The notes beneath the pieces were generated by a model. That model searched no databases. It worked only from the letters and a program-made list of their open reading frames with translations, and had not been told where the DNA came from. Shown here piece by piece: positions 9,361-18,377 of a stretch of 64,000 nt of DNA. The number at the start of each line of letters is the position of its first letter. Position 1 is the first letter of the stretch. Both the position numbers and the translations under genes were made by a program. Source of the DNA: an uncultured Eubacteriales bacterium (GTDB taxonomy: Bacteria; Bacillota; Clostridia; Oscillospirales; CAG-272); assembly GCA_934526185.1 (NCBI GenBank), contig CAKTAA010000001.1:1-64000 (forward strand), given 5' to 3'.

Positions 9361-9918
9361 ATGGTGATAGCAGGCGATTTTAAAAACGGCGTGACCTTTG
9401 AAATGGACGGAAATGTTCTGCAGGTGATAGAGTTTCAGCATGTAAAACCGGGAAAAGGTGCTGCGTTCGTGCGGACAAAGCTTCGCAACGTCATCACAGG
9501 AGCCGTCATAGAGAAAACCTTTAACCCGACGGACAAGTTTCCTCCTGCGCATGTGGAGCGCAAGGAAATGCAGTATCTCTACAGCGACGGCGATCTGTAC
9601 TATTTTATGGACATGGAAACCTACGAGCAGAATCCGATAAACGGCAGTCTGCTGGGAGACAGCTTCAAGTTTGTCAAAGAAAATATGATGTGCAAGATCA
9701 TTTCCTATAAGGGCAATGTTTTTGCAGTGGAGCCGCCTATGTTTGTTGAACTGGAGGTTACGGACACGGAACCGGGCTTCAAGGGAGATACGGCGACCAA
9801 CACGACAAAGCCTGCAACGCTGGAAACTGGTGCGGTCATCAGAGTGCCTCTTTTTGTAGACACCGGCACGGTAATCCGTATTGACACGCGGACAGGCGAA
9901 TATCTTGAGCGAGCCTGA
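9361..9918 (+). CDS. efp: Translation elongation factor P
   Basis: Relieves ribosome stalling at polyproline stretches by binding near the peptidyl-tRNA. The 185 residues match the standard length and three-barrel organisation. The loop KPGKG places the conserved, usually post-translationally modified lysine at residue 32, and the C-terminal barrel ends in [22 protein letters not shown] precedes the ATG. The Lys32 sequence context resembles Bacillus-type EF-P; no modification enzyme lies in the window. Confidence 0.97.
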   Translation: MVIAGDFKNGVTFEMDGNVLQVIEFQHVKPGKGAAFVRTKLRNVITGAVIEKTFNPTDKFPPAHVERKEMQYLYSDGDLYYFMDMETYEQNPINGSLLGDSFKFVKENMMCKIISYKGNVFAVEPPMFVELEVTDTEPGFKGDTATNTTKPATLETGAVIRVPLFVDTGTVIRIDTRTGEYLERA

Positions 9919-10009
9919 TTTTTTCGGGAGATATCCGGGAAAGATAAACCGAACTCTTTTTTTCGGAGATCTCGGCATCAGCAGGATTTTCAGGACACCG
10001 AACCTGTGA

Positions 10010-10150
10010 GAAGAACCTGTATAAATATATTTAGTAAGGTCAGTAAGCGGTCTTGTGGATGATTTTTAAGAATCCTACGATTTAAGTCTGACGAAACGAG
10101 GTGACTTCGGGCCGGCAGCCGATGTCCCGCCTCACGATATTGCCGGAGAA
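10010..10150 (+). other. Possible structured leader upstream of zinc-ribbon gene
   Basis: This non-coding stretch has several pairing segments. One is a hairpin around TTGTGGAT / ATCC-T-ACGA with an AT-rich loop (about 10054-10082). A long-range GGTCAG/CTGAC pairing and a GAGGTG...CGCCTC pairing further down are also possible. TATAAATATATT at about 10020 could be a -10 region. I could not match it to a known riboswitch or to 6S RNA. Confidence 0.3.
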
Positions 10151-10164
10151 ACGGAGCGAACAAC

Positions 10165-10602
10165 ATGACGTTAACGGAAAAAGCAGCTTATCTGAAGGGT
10201 ATGCTGGAGGGCATGGAGTATGATACAACGAAGGCGGAGGGCAAGCTGATCGGCGCTATTGTTGATTTGCTTACAGACATTACGGAAGAGGTATCCGAAC
10301 TTGAGGAGACGTGCGATACGCTGCACAGCTATGCGGAGGAGCTTGACGAGGATCTGGGCGCGGTCGAAGATGTACTGTATGATGACGAGGACTGCTGCGG
10401 GGATGATTGCTGCTGCCACGGCGACGATGAGGACAGCGACATAGACGACGATTTCATAGAGGTGGACTGCCCCAAGTGCGGCGAAACTGTGTGCTTTGAC
10501 GATACAATAGATCCCACCTGCATCATTTGCCCAAACTGCGGCGAGGAATTTAGCTGCATTTGTGACTGCTGCGACGAAGCGGACGAGCAGGCTCAGGTGT
10601 AA
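10165..10602 (+). CDS. CD1247-like N-terminal domain protein with zinc ribbon
   Basis: A 145-residue protein. Residues 1-60 form two amphipathic helices (KAAYLKGMLEGMEYD and an acidic helix) typical of the CD1247-like N-terminal domain. An extremely acidic, Cys-rich linker follows (DDEDCCGDDCCCHGDDED), then a C-terminal zinc ribbon with CPKCGE and CPNCGE pairs. Function is unknown; the family commonly sits near efp in Clostridia, as here. The start follows GGAGAAACGGAG. The excess of cysteines beyond the two knuckles could bind additional metal. Confidence 0.8.
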   Translation: MTLTEKAAYLKGMLEGMEYDTTKAEGKLIGAIVDLLTDITEEVSELEETCDTLHSYAEELDEDLGAVEDVLYDDEDCCGDDCCCHGDDEDSDIDDDFIEVDCPKCGETVCFDDTIDPTCIICPNCGEEFSCICDCCDEADEQAQV

Positions 10603-10680
10603 AGGGGCAGAGTGCGCGTAAGACATCTGTCAGCACAGTTTTTACAGCGGCAGTGTTTTGAGTGAGATGGCAAAACGCGT

Positions 10681-10747
10681 AAAAGGGCCGGTAAGCAAGT
10701 CCGATGAAGGGTAATCTCCCGTGTCGGGGAAGCTTATCGGCCTTTTT
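10681..10747 (+). terminator. Long structured terminator
   Basis: The outer stem GGCCGGTAAGC (10686-10696) pairs with GCTTATCGGCC (10732-10742), flanked by AAAA and TTTTT so it can work in both directions. An inner CCGA/TCGG plus GGG/CCC hairpin fills the long loop. It closes the zinc-ribbon transcript and separates it from the ABC exporter. Confidence 0.85.
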
Positions 10748-10874
10748 GAAATGCAGCGGCTTCGGCGCGGTTATAGAAGTATCGGAAAAGATATCGACAA
10801 TGAACGAAAGGGAATGGCGGAACCGGCGCGTTCTTGACTGACGCGGGGATGCCGTCGTAAGAGGGGAAGGGGCA

Positions 10875-11798
10875 ATGAGTTTAACAGTCTCGCATCTTTC
10901 AAAAAGCTTCGGCAGCAAGCAGGCGGTGAATGATCTGAGCTTTTCCATGGATTCGCCGGGAATATTCGGTCTTATCGGCACCAACGGCGCGGGAAAAACA
11001 ACGACTATACGTATGATACTGGGGATTATGCCCGCAGACAGCGGGAGCGCACTGTGGGAGGGCAGGCAGATCACGCGCGAAACCCTGCAATACGGGTATA
11101 TGCCGGAGGAACGCGGCCTTTATATGAAAACAGGCGTGCTGGAACAGCTTGTGTATTTCGGCATGCTGCGCGGCATGAATAAAAGTGACGCCCGGACTTC
11201 GGCTCTTGCCTGCCTGAAACGGCTGCATATAGACGAATATAAGGATATGCCGGCGGAAAAGCTGTCCAAAGGCAACCAGCAGAAGGTTCAGTTAGCGGCG
11301 ACGCTGGTGCACAACCCGAAGCTGCTCTTCCTGGACGAGCCGTTCAGCGGGTTGGATCCTGTGAACGCGGAAATTCTGCAAAGTCTGCTGTATGAGCTGG
11401 TGGAGGAAGGAAAGTTTATCGTTATGAGCAGCCACCAGATGGTCACGGTTGAAGAATATTGTGAGAATTTGCTGATTCTGCACCGCGGCCGGACGCTGCT
11501 GACAGGAAATCTGCGGGAAATTAAGGCGGGCTACGGTCACACGAATCTGGTTATCTCGGCAGACGAGAAGTCGAGGGAGCTGGCGGAGAAGTGCGGCCTG
11601 ATGCTGCTGGAAACCAGAGCGGACGAAACAGAATATAAAATTACCGGTGATGAAATGGCAAACAACTATCTCCGCGCACTGCTGGACGCGTCGGTTTACC
11701 CAGTGAAGTATGAAATCAAGGAGCCATCTCTTCGGGAAATTTTTATCGAACATGTGGAAGCGCGCACCGGGGAAAATGCTGAGTTAACAGACAGGTGA
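10875..11798 (+). CDS. ABC transporter ATP-binding protein, NatA-type
   Basis: ATPase subunit of an ABC-2 exporter. The 307 residues show Walker A GTNGAGKTT (about 36-44), an unusual signature LSKGNQQKV (about 133), Walker B LLFLDEPFSGLDP and a switch histidine in MSSHQM. The C-terminal about 80 residues correspond to the DUF4162-type extension found in NatA-like proteins. AGGGGAAGGGG precedes the ATG. The permease gene lies about 155 bases downstream. The exported substrate (sodium or a toxic compound) is unknown. Confidence 0.93.
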   Translation: MSLTVSHLSKSFGSKQAVNDLSFSMDSPGIFGLIGTNGAGKTTTIRMILGIMPADSGSALWEGRQITRETLQYGYMPEERGLYMKTGVLEQLVYFGMLRGMNKSDARTSALACLKRLHIDEYKDMPAEKLSKGNQQKVQLAATLVHNPKLLFLDEPFSGLDPVNAEILQSLLYELVEEGKFIVMSSHQMVTVEEYCENLLILHRGRTLLTGNLREIKAGYGHTNLVISADEKSRELAEKCGLMLLETRADETEYKITGDEMANNYLRALLDASVYPVKYEIKEPSLREIFIEHVEARTGENAELTDR

Positions 11799-11953
11799 GA
11801 GATGGATGGATATAGAAAGCCGGCTGCGGCTCTTCGCCTGCGGCCGTGATACCTGACTATTATGTATTTTTTTGCTGAGATTAGGCTGCTGCGCCAAGAC
11901 GCGGGCCTTTGTCGGAGCTTCCGACGCCAAAAAACAGAAAGGATACACACGCG

Positions 11954-13210
11954 ATGAAACAGATTGGAGTTGTTTTCAGTTATACTTTCCGGGACGCGTT
12001 ACGAAAAAAGGCGTTCCGTGTATCCACTATCATCATTCTGCTGCTTATCCTGCTGCTGTGTTCGCTTCCCCGCATCATAGGCGCCTTTTCAGATGACAGC
12101 GGCGCGGACGATGCGGAAGCCGCACCGGGAAGCTACAGCGGTAAGTGCTATTATATGGAGGACGGCGTGCATATTGAGGGCGCGGAGGAAGCGCTCCGAG
12201 CCGCCCTGCCGGGTATGGAAATCCTACCGATTGATGCGGAGGAGACGGAGAGCATCCGGGAGACTGTCAAGGAGGATCCGGACATCTCCATGATTGCCAT
12301 TACGGAAAAGGACGGCATGCCTCTGATTACTGTGACAATAAAGGATTTTATGTCCGGCGTCCCGCAGTCTGCGGTGACGGAAACACTGAGCAGTACCTAT
12401 CTGGTTCAACTGCTCATGGAAAACGGTGTGACAAAAGAGATGGCGGCGCTTTCCCAGTCCTCTCTGCCGACTGAGGTGGATTTGGCCGGAAATATGAATC
12501 TCAGCGGCTATGCAATCGGCATTGTACTGACACTGCTGATGTTTTTTGCCATTTACTATTACGGATACGGCGTATCGATGTCGGTTGCGACGGAGAAAAC
12601 GTCGCGTGTAATGGAAACCCTTGTGGTGTCGGCTAAGCCCTCGAATATACTTATCGGAAAATGTCTGGCCATGGGGGCGCTCGGCCTGTGTCAGTTCAGC
12701 CTGATTATCGTCTTTGCAGCCGTTTGCTGGCGCTTGCTGATTCCGGCGGATTTTCAGATCTTCGGCATGCCGCTGAGCCTTTCGGCGTTTACCCTGCCGT
12801 CAGCGTTGCTGATTCTGCTGTATTTCATTCTGGGATACAGTCTGTATGCTGTGATGAATTCCGTATGCGGCGCATCGGTGAGCAAGATTGAGGACGTCCA
12901 GGCTGCGATGATGCCGGTTATGCTGATAACGATGGTCTCATTTTACCTGGGATACTTTTCCTCAATTTCCTCCTCCGGAAACGGCCTGCTTCAGAAAATT
13001 GCCATCTATATCCCGTTTTCCTCGCCGTTTATTGTGCCGTTCCGTCTCTTGAACGGCGATATTCCTACAGGAGATATTGTCATTTCGATCATAGCACTGG
13101 TCATAGCTATCGCCCTTGTGCTGATGATTTCGATAAAAATATATTCCGCGTCGGTGTTGCATTACGGAGATAGGCTGAAGCTGAAGGACTGGAAAACACT
13201 TGCAAAATAA
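11954..13210 (+). CDS. ABC-2 type permease, NatB-like
   Basis: Membrane partner of the preceding ATPase. The 418 residues have one N-terminal membrane helix (VSTIIILLLILLLCSLPRI), a large extracytoplasmic domain (about residues 50-190) and five to six C-terminal helices. The segment VATEKTSRVMETLVVSAKPSNILIGK is the typical coupling region of ABC-2/NatB permeases. The start at 11954 has GAAAGGA ten bases upstream; an earlier in-frame Met at 11909 lacks a site. Confidence 0.92.
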   Translation: MKQIGVVFSYTFRDALRKKAFRVSTIIILLLILLLCSLPRIIGAFSDDSGADDAEAAPGSYSGKCYYMEDGVHIEGAEEALRAALPGMEILPIDAEETESIRETVKEDPDISMIAITEKDGMPLITVTIKDFMSGVPQSAVTETLSSTYLVQLLMENGVTKEMAALSQSSLPTEVDLAGNMNLSGYAIGIVLTLLMFFAIYYYGYGVSMSVATEKTSRVMETLVVSAKPSNILIGKCLAMGALGLCQFSLIIVFAAVCWRLLIPADFQIFGMPLSLSAFTLPSALLILLYFILGYSLYAVMNSVCGASVSKIEDVQAAMMPVMLITMVSFYLGYFSSISSSGNGLLQKIAIYIPFSSPFIVPFRLLNGDIPTGDIVISIIALVIAIALVLMISIKIYSASVLHYGDRLKLKDWKTLAK

Positions 13211-13282
13211 ATTGAGAGCGCCGGGTTACCCGTCTTTGAAAACCTGTTTTCGGCAAAGACCGCGTATGGCACTGTATGCTGA

Positions 13283-13327
13283 GCGGCAGCAACCTTCCGA
13301 ATTTTGAATCAGAAGGGTTGCTGCCGC
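13283..13327. terminator. Strong hairpin after the exporter operon
   Basis: GCGGCAGCAACCTTC (13283-13297) pairs with GAAGGGTTGCTGCCGC (13312-13327) with one extra G. No T-tract follows, so it may be a transcript-end stabiliser or a factor-assisted terminator. Confidence 0.5.
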
Positions 13328-13467
13328 GGGTGTTGTACTGTCCGGACTGACAGGCACCATGATTTGATATATGCCATTGATTTCCAAAAAATTGCGCGGT
13401 ATTGCCGTCCTATATTTTATCATGAATCTGTAACATGTTTCTGCGTCTGAAAAAGGGGGATCGCACC

Positions 13468-14361
13468 TTGATTGCCAAAGAATGCACGATTTATAGCAGA
13501 GAGGAGCGCGCGGCCGACGGTGAAGCTCCCTGCAAAACCCGGTATCCTCTTGTTTTAGTACACGGCCTTTTCATGAGGGACGATCAGCCCGGCGGATGTT
13601 GGGGACACATAGCAGACCGCCTGCAGAGCAGCGGGGCTGCCGTTTTTTTCGGCGGTCAGGATGCGGTAGGCTGTATCGAAACCAATGCGGAACAGCTCAA
13701 ACAGGCTGTCCTCGGCATTCTAAAAGAGACCGGCGCACAGAAGGTCAATCTTATCGCACATTCGAAAGGCGGACTGGATGCGCGCTATATGATCTCGTGT
13801 CTGAATATGCATGCAGCGGTTGCTTCGCTGACAACCGTTGCGACGCCTCACCGCGGAACCGATGCTGCGGCTATGCTGCTGAAATGGCCGTGGATTCTGC
13901 GCGGTGCAGCGCTCTCGATCTGCAACCGTCTGTACGGAGAAGCAGGGGACAGAAACCCGAATATTTTTGCGGCATTAACGGAGCTGACGCCCGATAGCTG
14001 CAGGCGCTTTAATCGTCGTGTTCCGAATCACCCGGAGGTCATGTATCAAAGCTATGGCTGCCGGATGGCCTGTGCCGGATGCGACTGGCGGTTATTTCTT
14101 CCGCATTTTTTGATAAACGGAAAAGCCGGACGGGGAGAGGATGACGGCCTTGTCACACTGAATTCCGCGGCATGGGCGTATTACAGAGGTCTGGTACCCG
14201 GCTCTGTGAAGGGTGTTTCGCATTGGAACGCCATAGACTGGCATTTGGCGGATTTCTGTACAAAGTGCCGCGGCAAAAAAAGCGTTGTGAAGGATCCGGC
14301 GTTCGGCGTCACCCGCTTTTATATCCGGCTGGCAAAGGAGCTGGGGGCGGCGGGACTTTGA
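13468..14361 (+). CDS. Alpha/beta-hydrolase, triacylglycerol-lipase-like
   Basis: A lipase/esterase of about 297 residues. It begins with the oxyanion-hole segment LVLVHGLF and has the nucleophile elbow AHSKGG (Ser), the acid loop GEDDGLV (Asp) and the catalytic-His segment VSHWN, in the order seen in family I bacterial lipases. No signal peptide is visible, so it is predicted cytoplasmic. TTG 13468 is preferred because AAGGGGGAT lies about ten bases upstream; ATG 13435 lacks a ribosome site. The Ser-Lys pair in the elbow (usually Ser-His or Ser-Met) is slightly unusual. Confidence 0.8.
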   Translation: MIAKECTIYSREERAADGEAPCKTRYPLVLVHGLFMRDDQPGGCWGHIADRLQSSGAAVFFGGQDAVGCIETNAEQLKQAVLGILKETGAQKVNLIAHSKGGLDARYMISCLNMHAAVASLTTVATPHRGTDAAAMLLKWPWILRGAALSICNRLYGEAGDRNPNIFAALTELTPDSCRRFNRRVPNHPEVMYQSYGCRMACAGCDWRLFLPHFLINGKAGRGEDDGLVTLNSAAWAYYRGLVPGSVKGVSHWNAIDWHLADFCTKCRGKKSVVKDPAFGVTRFYIRLAKELGAAGL

Positions 14362-14420
14362 TAGCTTAACGGTTCTTTAACTTCGGTCGTTTTCAGTATA
14401 AAGCATGCGCTTTTTCTGAA

Positions 14421-15803
14421 CTATTCAGTGATAAAATCCGCAATTCTGTCGGTGACGGCCTTCGGAACGCGCTCCTCCGTAAAGTAATCCTCCGCCCAGC
14501 CGCTCCCTTTGATAAAGCTGTGATTCAGCCCGCCGAATACCTCGAATTCCGCGCGAGAGTTGAGTACATCCTTCCAGATATCCATCTGCGCGGGAGAAAC
14601 ATTCGTGTCGTTTTGCGCATACAGAAACAGCATGGGCAGCTCAATGCCGGAAATCGCCGACAGAGGATCATAATCCTTGAGCCACAGCCAGTACGGTGCG
14701 CCCGCGCCGAGAATCATGAAATCCTTTTGCTCCTGATAGTTTTCGATACTCCGCACGATTCCGACAGCGGCCTTGTATGCATCGAGCTGTGTTTTGTAGG
14801 TCTGCTCTTCGTCCGTGCCGCGGTAGTGCTCATACATGTTTTCAGCCTGCCAAAGGAGTACCGTGTCAAAGGATTCGGCTGGTGCCGAGAGGAAAATCAG
14901 GCCGTCCGCCGACAGCTCCTCCCCGTCAAGCGCCCCGACAATGCCAGGCAGCAGATAGCCGCCCATGCTATGTCCGGCCAGATAGATCTTTTCGTAAAAA
15001 TGCGGGGAGCCTTCCTCGCTGAAGTACCGGACGATATTAATCACATCCGTACAGTATTCGTCATACGGTGTGACGGCTGGCAGCTCCGACGAATCGAGCT
15101 TGTCGATGCTCTTGGTATATCGGAAGGTGGAAATGCCGTTCTCAAGGAGATTTTCGCAGATATCGCGCATGGGAGTACATAATCCGATCGCGCCGTTGTA
15201 TCCGGCGTTCCCCGAACCGGGAATCAAAATGACAAGCGTATCGCCTGCAGCGCCTTCCGCCGTTAAAAGCTTACCGGCGGCGGGCGCTTTTTCGTCTCCG
15301 ATATACAGCGTTTCTCCTTCGTCGAGGTACATGGTATCCACAGGCGGATCAAAATCAAAGCCGTAGATGACACCGTCCGCGCCGAAGGAGAGATAGGCTG
15401 TTACATCACCGCCGCTGAATGTGCATGTACCGGAAACGGTTTCATATCCGTGTTCCTCGACGGAAACAAAGGAATCTTCATTGATTTGCAGGAAGCTGCC
15501 GCGGCTCTCCGTGAGCTGTTTCAGAATATCCTCAAAAACGGACGCGCTGAGCAGCTCTGATGTATCCTCATAATACGCATACTGCTCCGCAAGCTTATGG
15601 AAATTGCTGTCAGAGAAGAGATCGTTAAGCCACTGAACGGCAATATCTTTGTTGCTTCTGTCACCGGTGTTGATTACCTCTGCAGTTTCACTGCCGTTCC
15701 CCGTTTGTGTATCTGTGTTTTGCGGCTCATTGCCGCCTCCGCAGGCGAAAAGCACGATGCATAAATTCAGAGCGAGAAGAAGTATGCAGATTCTTTTCAT
15801 CAT
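14421..15803 (-). CDS. Secreted lipoprotein: DUF3887-like plus alpha/beta-hydrolase
   Basis: A 460-residue lipoprotein. The signal peptide ends in the lipobox LFAC (Cys about residue 21), followed by a Gly/Asn/Thr-rich linker. Residues about 45-150 resemble a DUF3887 domain, which binds or presents peptides. From about 180 on there is a serine hydrolase fold with VILIPGSG, the nucleophile elbow LAGHSMGG, an Asp in LYAQNDTNVSP and a His in GGLNHSF. Its start codon overlaps the stop of the upstream membrane-protein gene by four bases (ATGA), so translation is coupled. Confidence 0.88.
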   Translation of the reverse strand: MMKRICILLLALNLCIVLFACGGGNEPQNTDTQTGNGSETAEVINTGDRSNKDIAVQWLNDLFSDSNFHKLAEQYAYYEDTSELLSASVFEDILKQLTESRGSFLQINEDSFVSVEEHGYETVSGTCTFSGGDVTAYLSFGADGVIYGFDFDPPVDTMYLDEGETLYIGDEKAPAAGKLLTAEGAAGDTLVILIPGSGNAGYNGAIGLCTPMRDICENLLENGISTFRYTKSIDKLDSSELPAVTPYDEYCTDVINIVRYFSEEGSPHFYEKIYLAGHSMGGYLLPGIVGALDGEELSADGLIFLSAPAESFDTVLLWQAENMYEHYRGTDEEQTYKTQLDAYKAAVGIVRSIENYQEQKDFMILGAGAPYWLWLKDYDPLSAISGIELPMLFLYAQNDTNVSPAQMDIWKDVLNSRAEFEVFGGLNHSFIKGSGWAEDYFTEERVPKAVTDRIADFITE

Positions 15804-16453
15804 TCATATTTCCTTTCGTCATCAGCAGAATCAATTTTTAGTGTTGTTCTGAATAGCAAGGAGGCGATACCTAAAAGGCCTAAAATCAGTACGGAGAATG
15901 ATATTTTAAAGAGACTGTTTCCATAAACGCAGCAGATAAACAGGGGCCAAAATGCCATAGTGAGAAAAGCCGCTATAGATTTGTAGAGATAAATTCTTTC
16001 ATCTTTGGTAAGCGAAGTTTCCCAACTGCTGTACTGCGCCGAATAATCAAAGCTGTATTTTGCAGCACAGGCTTTGATACACACAAACAGGGCAAGCAGG
16101 CTCAGCGGGAATAAAGAGAATGGCGAGATCACAGCTTCCTTTATGGGAATCAGAACCAGTGTAAAAAAAGCAATAATAAGCACAAATTTCATTGAGATGA
16201 AAAGATTTGTAAGCAGGGCACTGTGCTCTTCGTTGTAAATCCAGAGAAAATGATTACAGTATTTATCCTCCAGAATGCGCGGATCAAGATGCGGGACAAG
16301 AGATTTACGGACAATGATAAAGAAAGCGGTGACGAGCAGCAAAGCCGCTCCCCATATGAAAAACAGGGCAGGATACCGCGCGCCGAAGGAAATAAACAAC
16401 AGTATGCCGGAGAGCAAAAATCCGATAGAATAGGAAAAGACATTCTTGTGCAT
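15800..16453 (-). CDS. Polytopic membrane protein, unknown
   Basis: A 217-residue protein with about six predicted membrane helices: two at the N-terminus, two in the middle (LIIAFFTLVLIPI and LFPLSLLALFVCIKA) and two near the C-terminus. No family recognised. It has a strong AAAGGAGG ribosome site and a consensus promoter 55 bases upstream, and its stop overlaps the start of the lipoprotein hydrolase gene. The pair probably acts together in the envelope. Confidence 0.7.
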   Translation of the reverse strand: MHKNVFSYSIGFLLSGILLFISFGARYPALFFIWGAALLLVTAFFIIVRKSLVPHLDPRILEDKYCNHFLWIYNEEHSALLTNLFISMKFVLIIAFFTLVLIPIKEAVISPFSLFPLSLLALFVCIKACAAKYSFDYSAQYSSWETSLTKDERIYLYKSIAAFLTMAFWPLFICCVYGNSLFKISFSVLILGLLGIASLLFRTTLKIDSADDERKYE

Positions 16454-16508
16454 AACATCCTCCTTTTGCAGTCTGATATTGATTCTGCTTTACATTGAGT
16501 ATAAATAT

Positions 16509-16537
16509 ATTATAAAACAGAAATTTTCGAAATGCAA
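16509..16537 (-). promoter_or_regulatory. Sigma-A promoter for the membrane protein/lipoprotein pair
   Basis: On the minus strand TTGCAT (16532-16537), 17-bp spacer, TATAAT (16509-16514). Confidence 0.85.
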
Positions 16538-16624
16538 CAAAAATGGTTATAAAATGAATAAAGCCGGAAAAAGCACAGGTGGAAAACTTCCATGCTGATT
16601 GCCCCCAGCCTTTTCTGCACTTAA

Positions 16625-16661
16625 TAAAAGAACCTCTGAGCGCGGTGGAACTCAGAGGTTC
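16625..16661 (-). terminator. Intrinsic terminator of the uridine-kinase-like gene
   Basis: A perfect 11-bp stem (GAACCTCTGAG at 16630-16640 with 16651-16661). Read on the minus strand it is followed by TTTTATTAA, which fits the 3' end of the gene at 16725. Confidence 0.85.
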
Positions 16662-16724
16662 CGCTGTGTTTTTTATCCGCTGATAGAAAGCGGTCAGATA
16701 TACGCGGCGCGAAAGCGGCATGTG

Positions 16725-17303
16725 TCAGAAAGAAGATTTTCCGGCCGCACTCCGGATATACTGCGAAATCATTTCAAGCGGCCGGTCAAACGGCAGCGAG
16801 CCGTTAACGATCATATCGGCGCGCCATTTTGTCGGCTCCACGAATTCGTCATGGCGATACCTGACCAAGTCGAGATATACATCTGAAATCTCATCAAGGG
16901 AAAGGCCCCATGTCATGTTGCGCCGTATGCGCCGGACGATGCGCTCATCCGCACGGCAGTCGACATACAGCTTCAAATCGAGCAAATTCAGAATTTCGTC
17001 GTCCCATAGCGTCAGCAGCCCCTCGAGAATGAGCACATCAAACACTGCGGATTCTTTCAGACGAAGCACATCGTCTCTCATTTTGTCCAGGTCAAAGGAC
17101 GAGGGATGATTGTCATCCCGGTAAACTCTGTCCTTTAAAATGACGGCGGGTGCTTCTCTGCGCTCCTGCGCCGGCTTGAAATAGTCGTCCATGCTGATAC
17201 TTTTTACGTTGAGCTCCTTCAGACCTTCAGCCAGTTTTCCGGCAAATGTGGATTTTCCTCCGGCGCTTCCGCCTGCAATGCCGACCAGAAAAGTTTTCTC
17301 CAT
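16725..17303 (-). CDS. Uridine kinase family P-loop protein
   Basis: A 192-residue P-loop kinase related to uridine kinase/phosphoribulokinase. It has Walker A GIAGGSAGGKST near the N-terminus, the substrate loop MDDYFK, a VLILEGLL Walker B-like strand and the lid Arg pair RRIRR. Length and motifs fit the uridine kinase family, but several clostridial members have other substrates, so specificity is open. The start at 17303 has AGGAGG ten bases upstream; the longer frame has no site. It follows the isomerase gene by 55 bases and is likely cotranscribed. Confidence 0.85.
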   Translation of the reverse strand: MEKTFLVGIAGGSAGGKSTFAGKLAEGLKELNVKSISMDDYFKPAQERREAPAVILKDRVYRDDNHPSSFDLDKMRDDVLRLKESAVFDVLILEGLLTLWDDEILNLLDLKLYVDCRADERIVRRIRRNMTWGLSLDEISDVYLDLVRYRHDEFVEPTKWRADMIVNGSLPFDRPLEMISQYIRSAAGKSSF

Positions 17304-17358
17304 AGCGATATCCTCCTGCCTCCGCAGGGGGCTTCTATTCTCCCAGTACGCGGCTTTT

Positions 17359-18159
17359 TTATCTGCGTCCGCTGAACGGACGAATGAGCGCATTCATTTG
17401 TTCGCACAGCTCCGGTACGGGGAGTGTGGAGCCGCATTCAAAGGCAAGCCAGCCTTCATATCCTGTCTGTTCAATGGCCTCAAAGACCTTGGCATAATGG
17501 ATTTCGCCCGTGCCGGGCTGCTTTCTGCCGGGGTTGTCCGCGATATGAAAATGCCCGATCAGATCGATATTTTCCGTGATGTTGCGGATCAGGTTTCCCT
17601 CCGTAATCTGTTGGTGATAAATATCGAAGAGAAGCCGGCAGGACGGGCTGTCCACGGCGCGCAGCATATCGAAGGCCTCACTGCTTCTTGACAGCAGATA
17701 GCCCTTGTGATCCACTAAAATGTTCAAAGGCTCCAGAACGATCTTCAGCCCGCATTCACCGGCAATGCGCGAAAGCTCCTTCAGCGTCCCGACACAGATT
17801 TCAAACTGCTGCTCGCGCGGTATGTCGGTGCGCTCGTTGCCGGTTGTCGCAATGATATTCGGCACACCGAGCTTCTGACAGACGCCGGCCGTTTCCGTAA
17901 AAGCGTCGATGAACGCCTTGCGCGCATCTTCGTACACCATGCCGTGCGTCCACGCAAGCTGCGCGTTTGTATTGTCGTCAGTCGATTCTATAATGACCGC
18001 GCTGTTGATCATGCTGTGCTTTTTCAGCGTTTCGGCGGCGCGCGTCAGATCAAGGTGTCTCCAGCCGAGCTGCTCGATTCCCCGAAAGCCGTACCGCGCG
18101 GCCTCCTCCACATTGCCGTACCAGTCACGGCCAAACCATCCTGATGCTGAAAATTTCAT
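17359..18159 (-). CDS. TIM-barrel sugar isomerase, hydroxypyruvate-isomerase-like
   Basis: A 266-residue xylose-isomerase-like TIM barrel. The metal-ligand series is present: VLEPLN (Glu), LLFDIYHQQ (Asp and His), and GHFHIADNPGRKQPGTGEI, which closely resembles hydroxypyruvate isomerase. Such an enzyme interconverts hydroxypyruvate and tartronate semialdehyde, and a glycerate kinase lies elsewhere in the window. Other sugar epimerases share these motifs, so the substrate is inferred. GGGAGG lies ten bases before the start. Confidence 0.82.
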   Translation of the reverse strand: MKFSASGWFGRDWYGNVEEAARYGFRGIEQLGWRHLDLTRAAETLKKHSMINSAVIIESTDDNTNAQLAWTHGMVYEDARKAFIDAFTETAGVCQKLGVPNIIATTGNERTDIPREQQFEICVGTLKELSRIAGECGLKIVLEPLNILVDHKGYLLSRSSEAFDMLRAVDSPSCRLLFDIYHQQITEGNLIRNITENIDLIGHFHIADNPGRKQPGTGEIHYAKVFEAIEQTGYEGWLAFECGSTLPVPELCEQMNALIRPFSGRR

Positions 18160-18194
18160 AGGATACAGACCTCCCGTTTGAATGTTATGGATAG

Positions 18195-18223
18195 ATTATA
18201 GCAGGTTCGCAGGGGAAAGTCAA
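18195..18223 (-). promoter_or_regulatory. Sigma-A promoter for the isomerase/kinase operon
   Basis: On the minus strand TTGACT (18218-18223), 17-bp spacer, TATAAT (18195-18200), about 35 bases before the isomerase start. Confidence 0.87.
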
Positions 18224-18322
18224 TGCAAAGAAAAAAGTTCAAACAGTGCCTCACCCAAGTGAAAAAGCTGCGGAAAATACGCTCCTGCGGTTATTTTTGA
18301 TGTGTGAGCGCGGGCAGGAGGC

Positions 18323-18359
18323 GGACGGTGCGGACTGAAAAGTCCGCGCCGCCTTTTTT
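18323..18359 (+). terminator. Plus-strand intrinsic terminator with no evident plus-strand gene
   Basis: GGACGGTGCGGACT (18323-18336) pairs with AGTCCGCGCCGCC (18341-18353) around GAAA, then six Ts on the plus strand only. Both neighbouring genes run on the minus strand, so it may end a small RNA starting near 18225-18300. Confidence 0.7.
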
Positions 18360-18377
18360 CAGAGTATTGTGGGATTT

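Noticed and set aside
10010..10150. 6S RNA candidate
   Set aside because: The size and partial pairing are suggestive, but no long closing stem with a central bubble and no terminator before the next gene could be traced.
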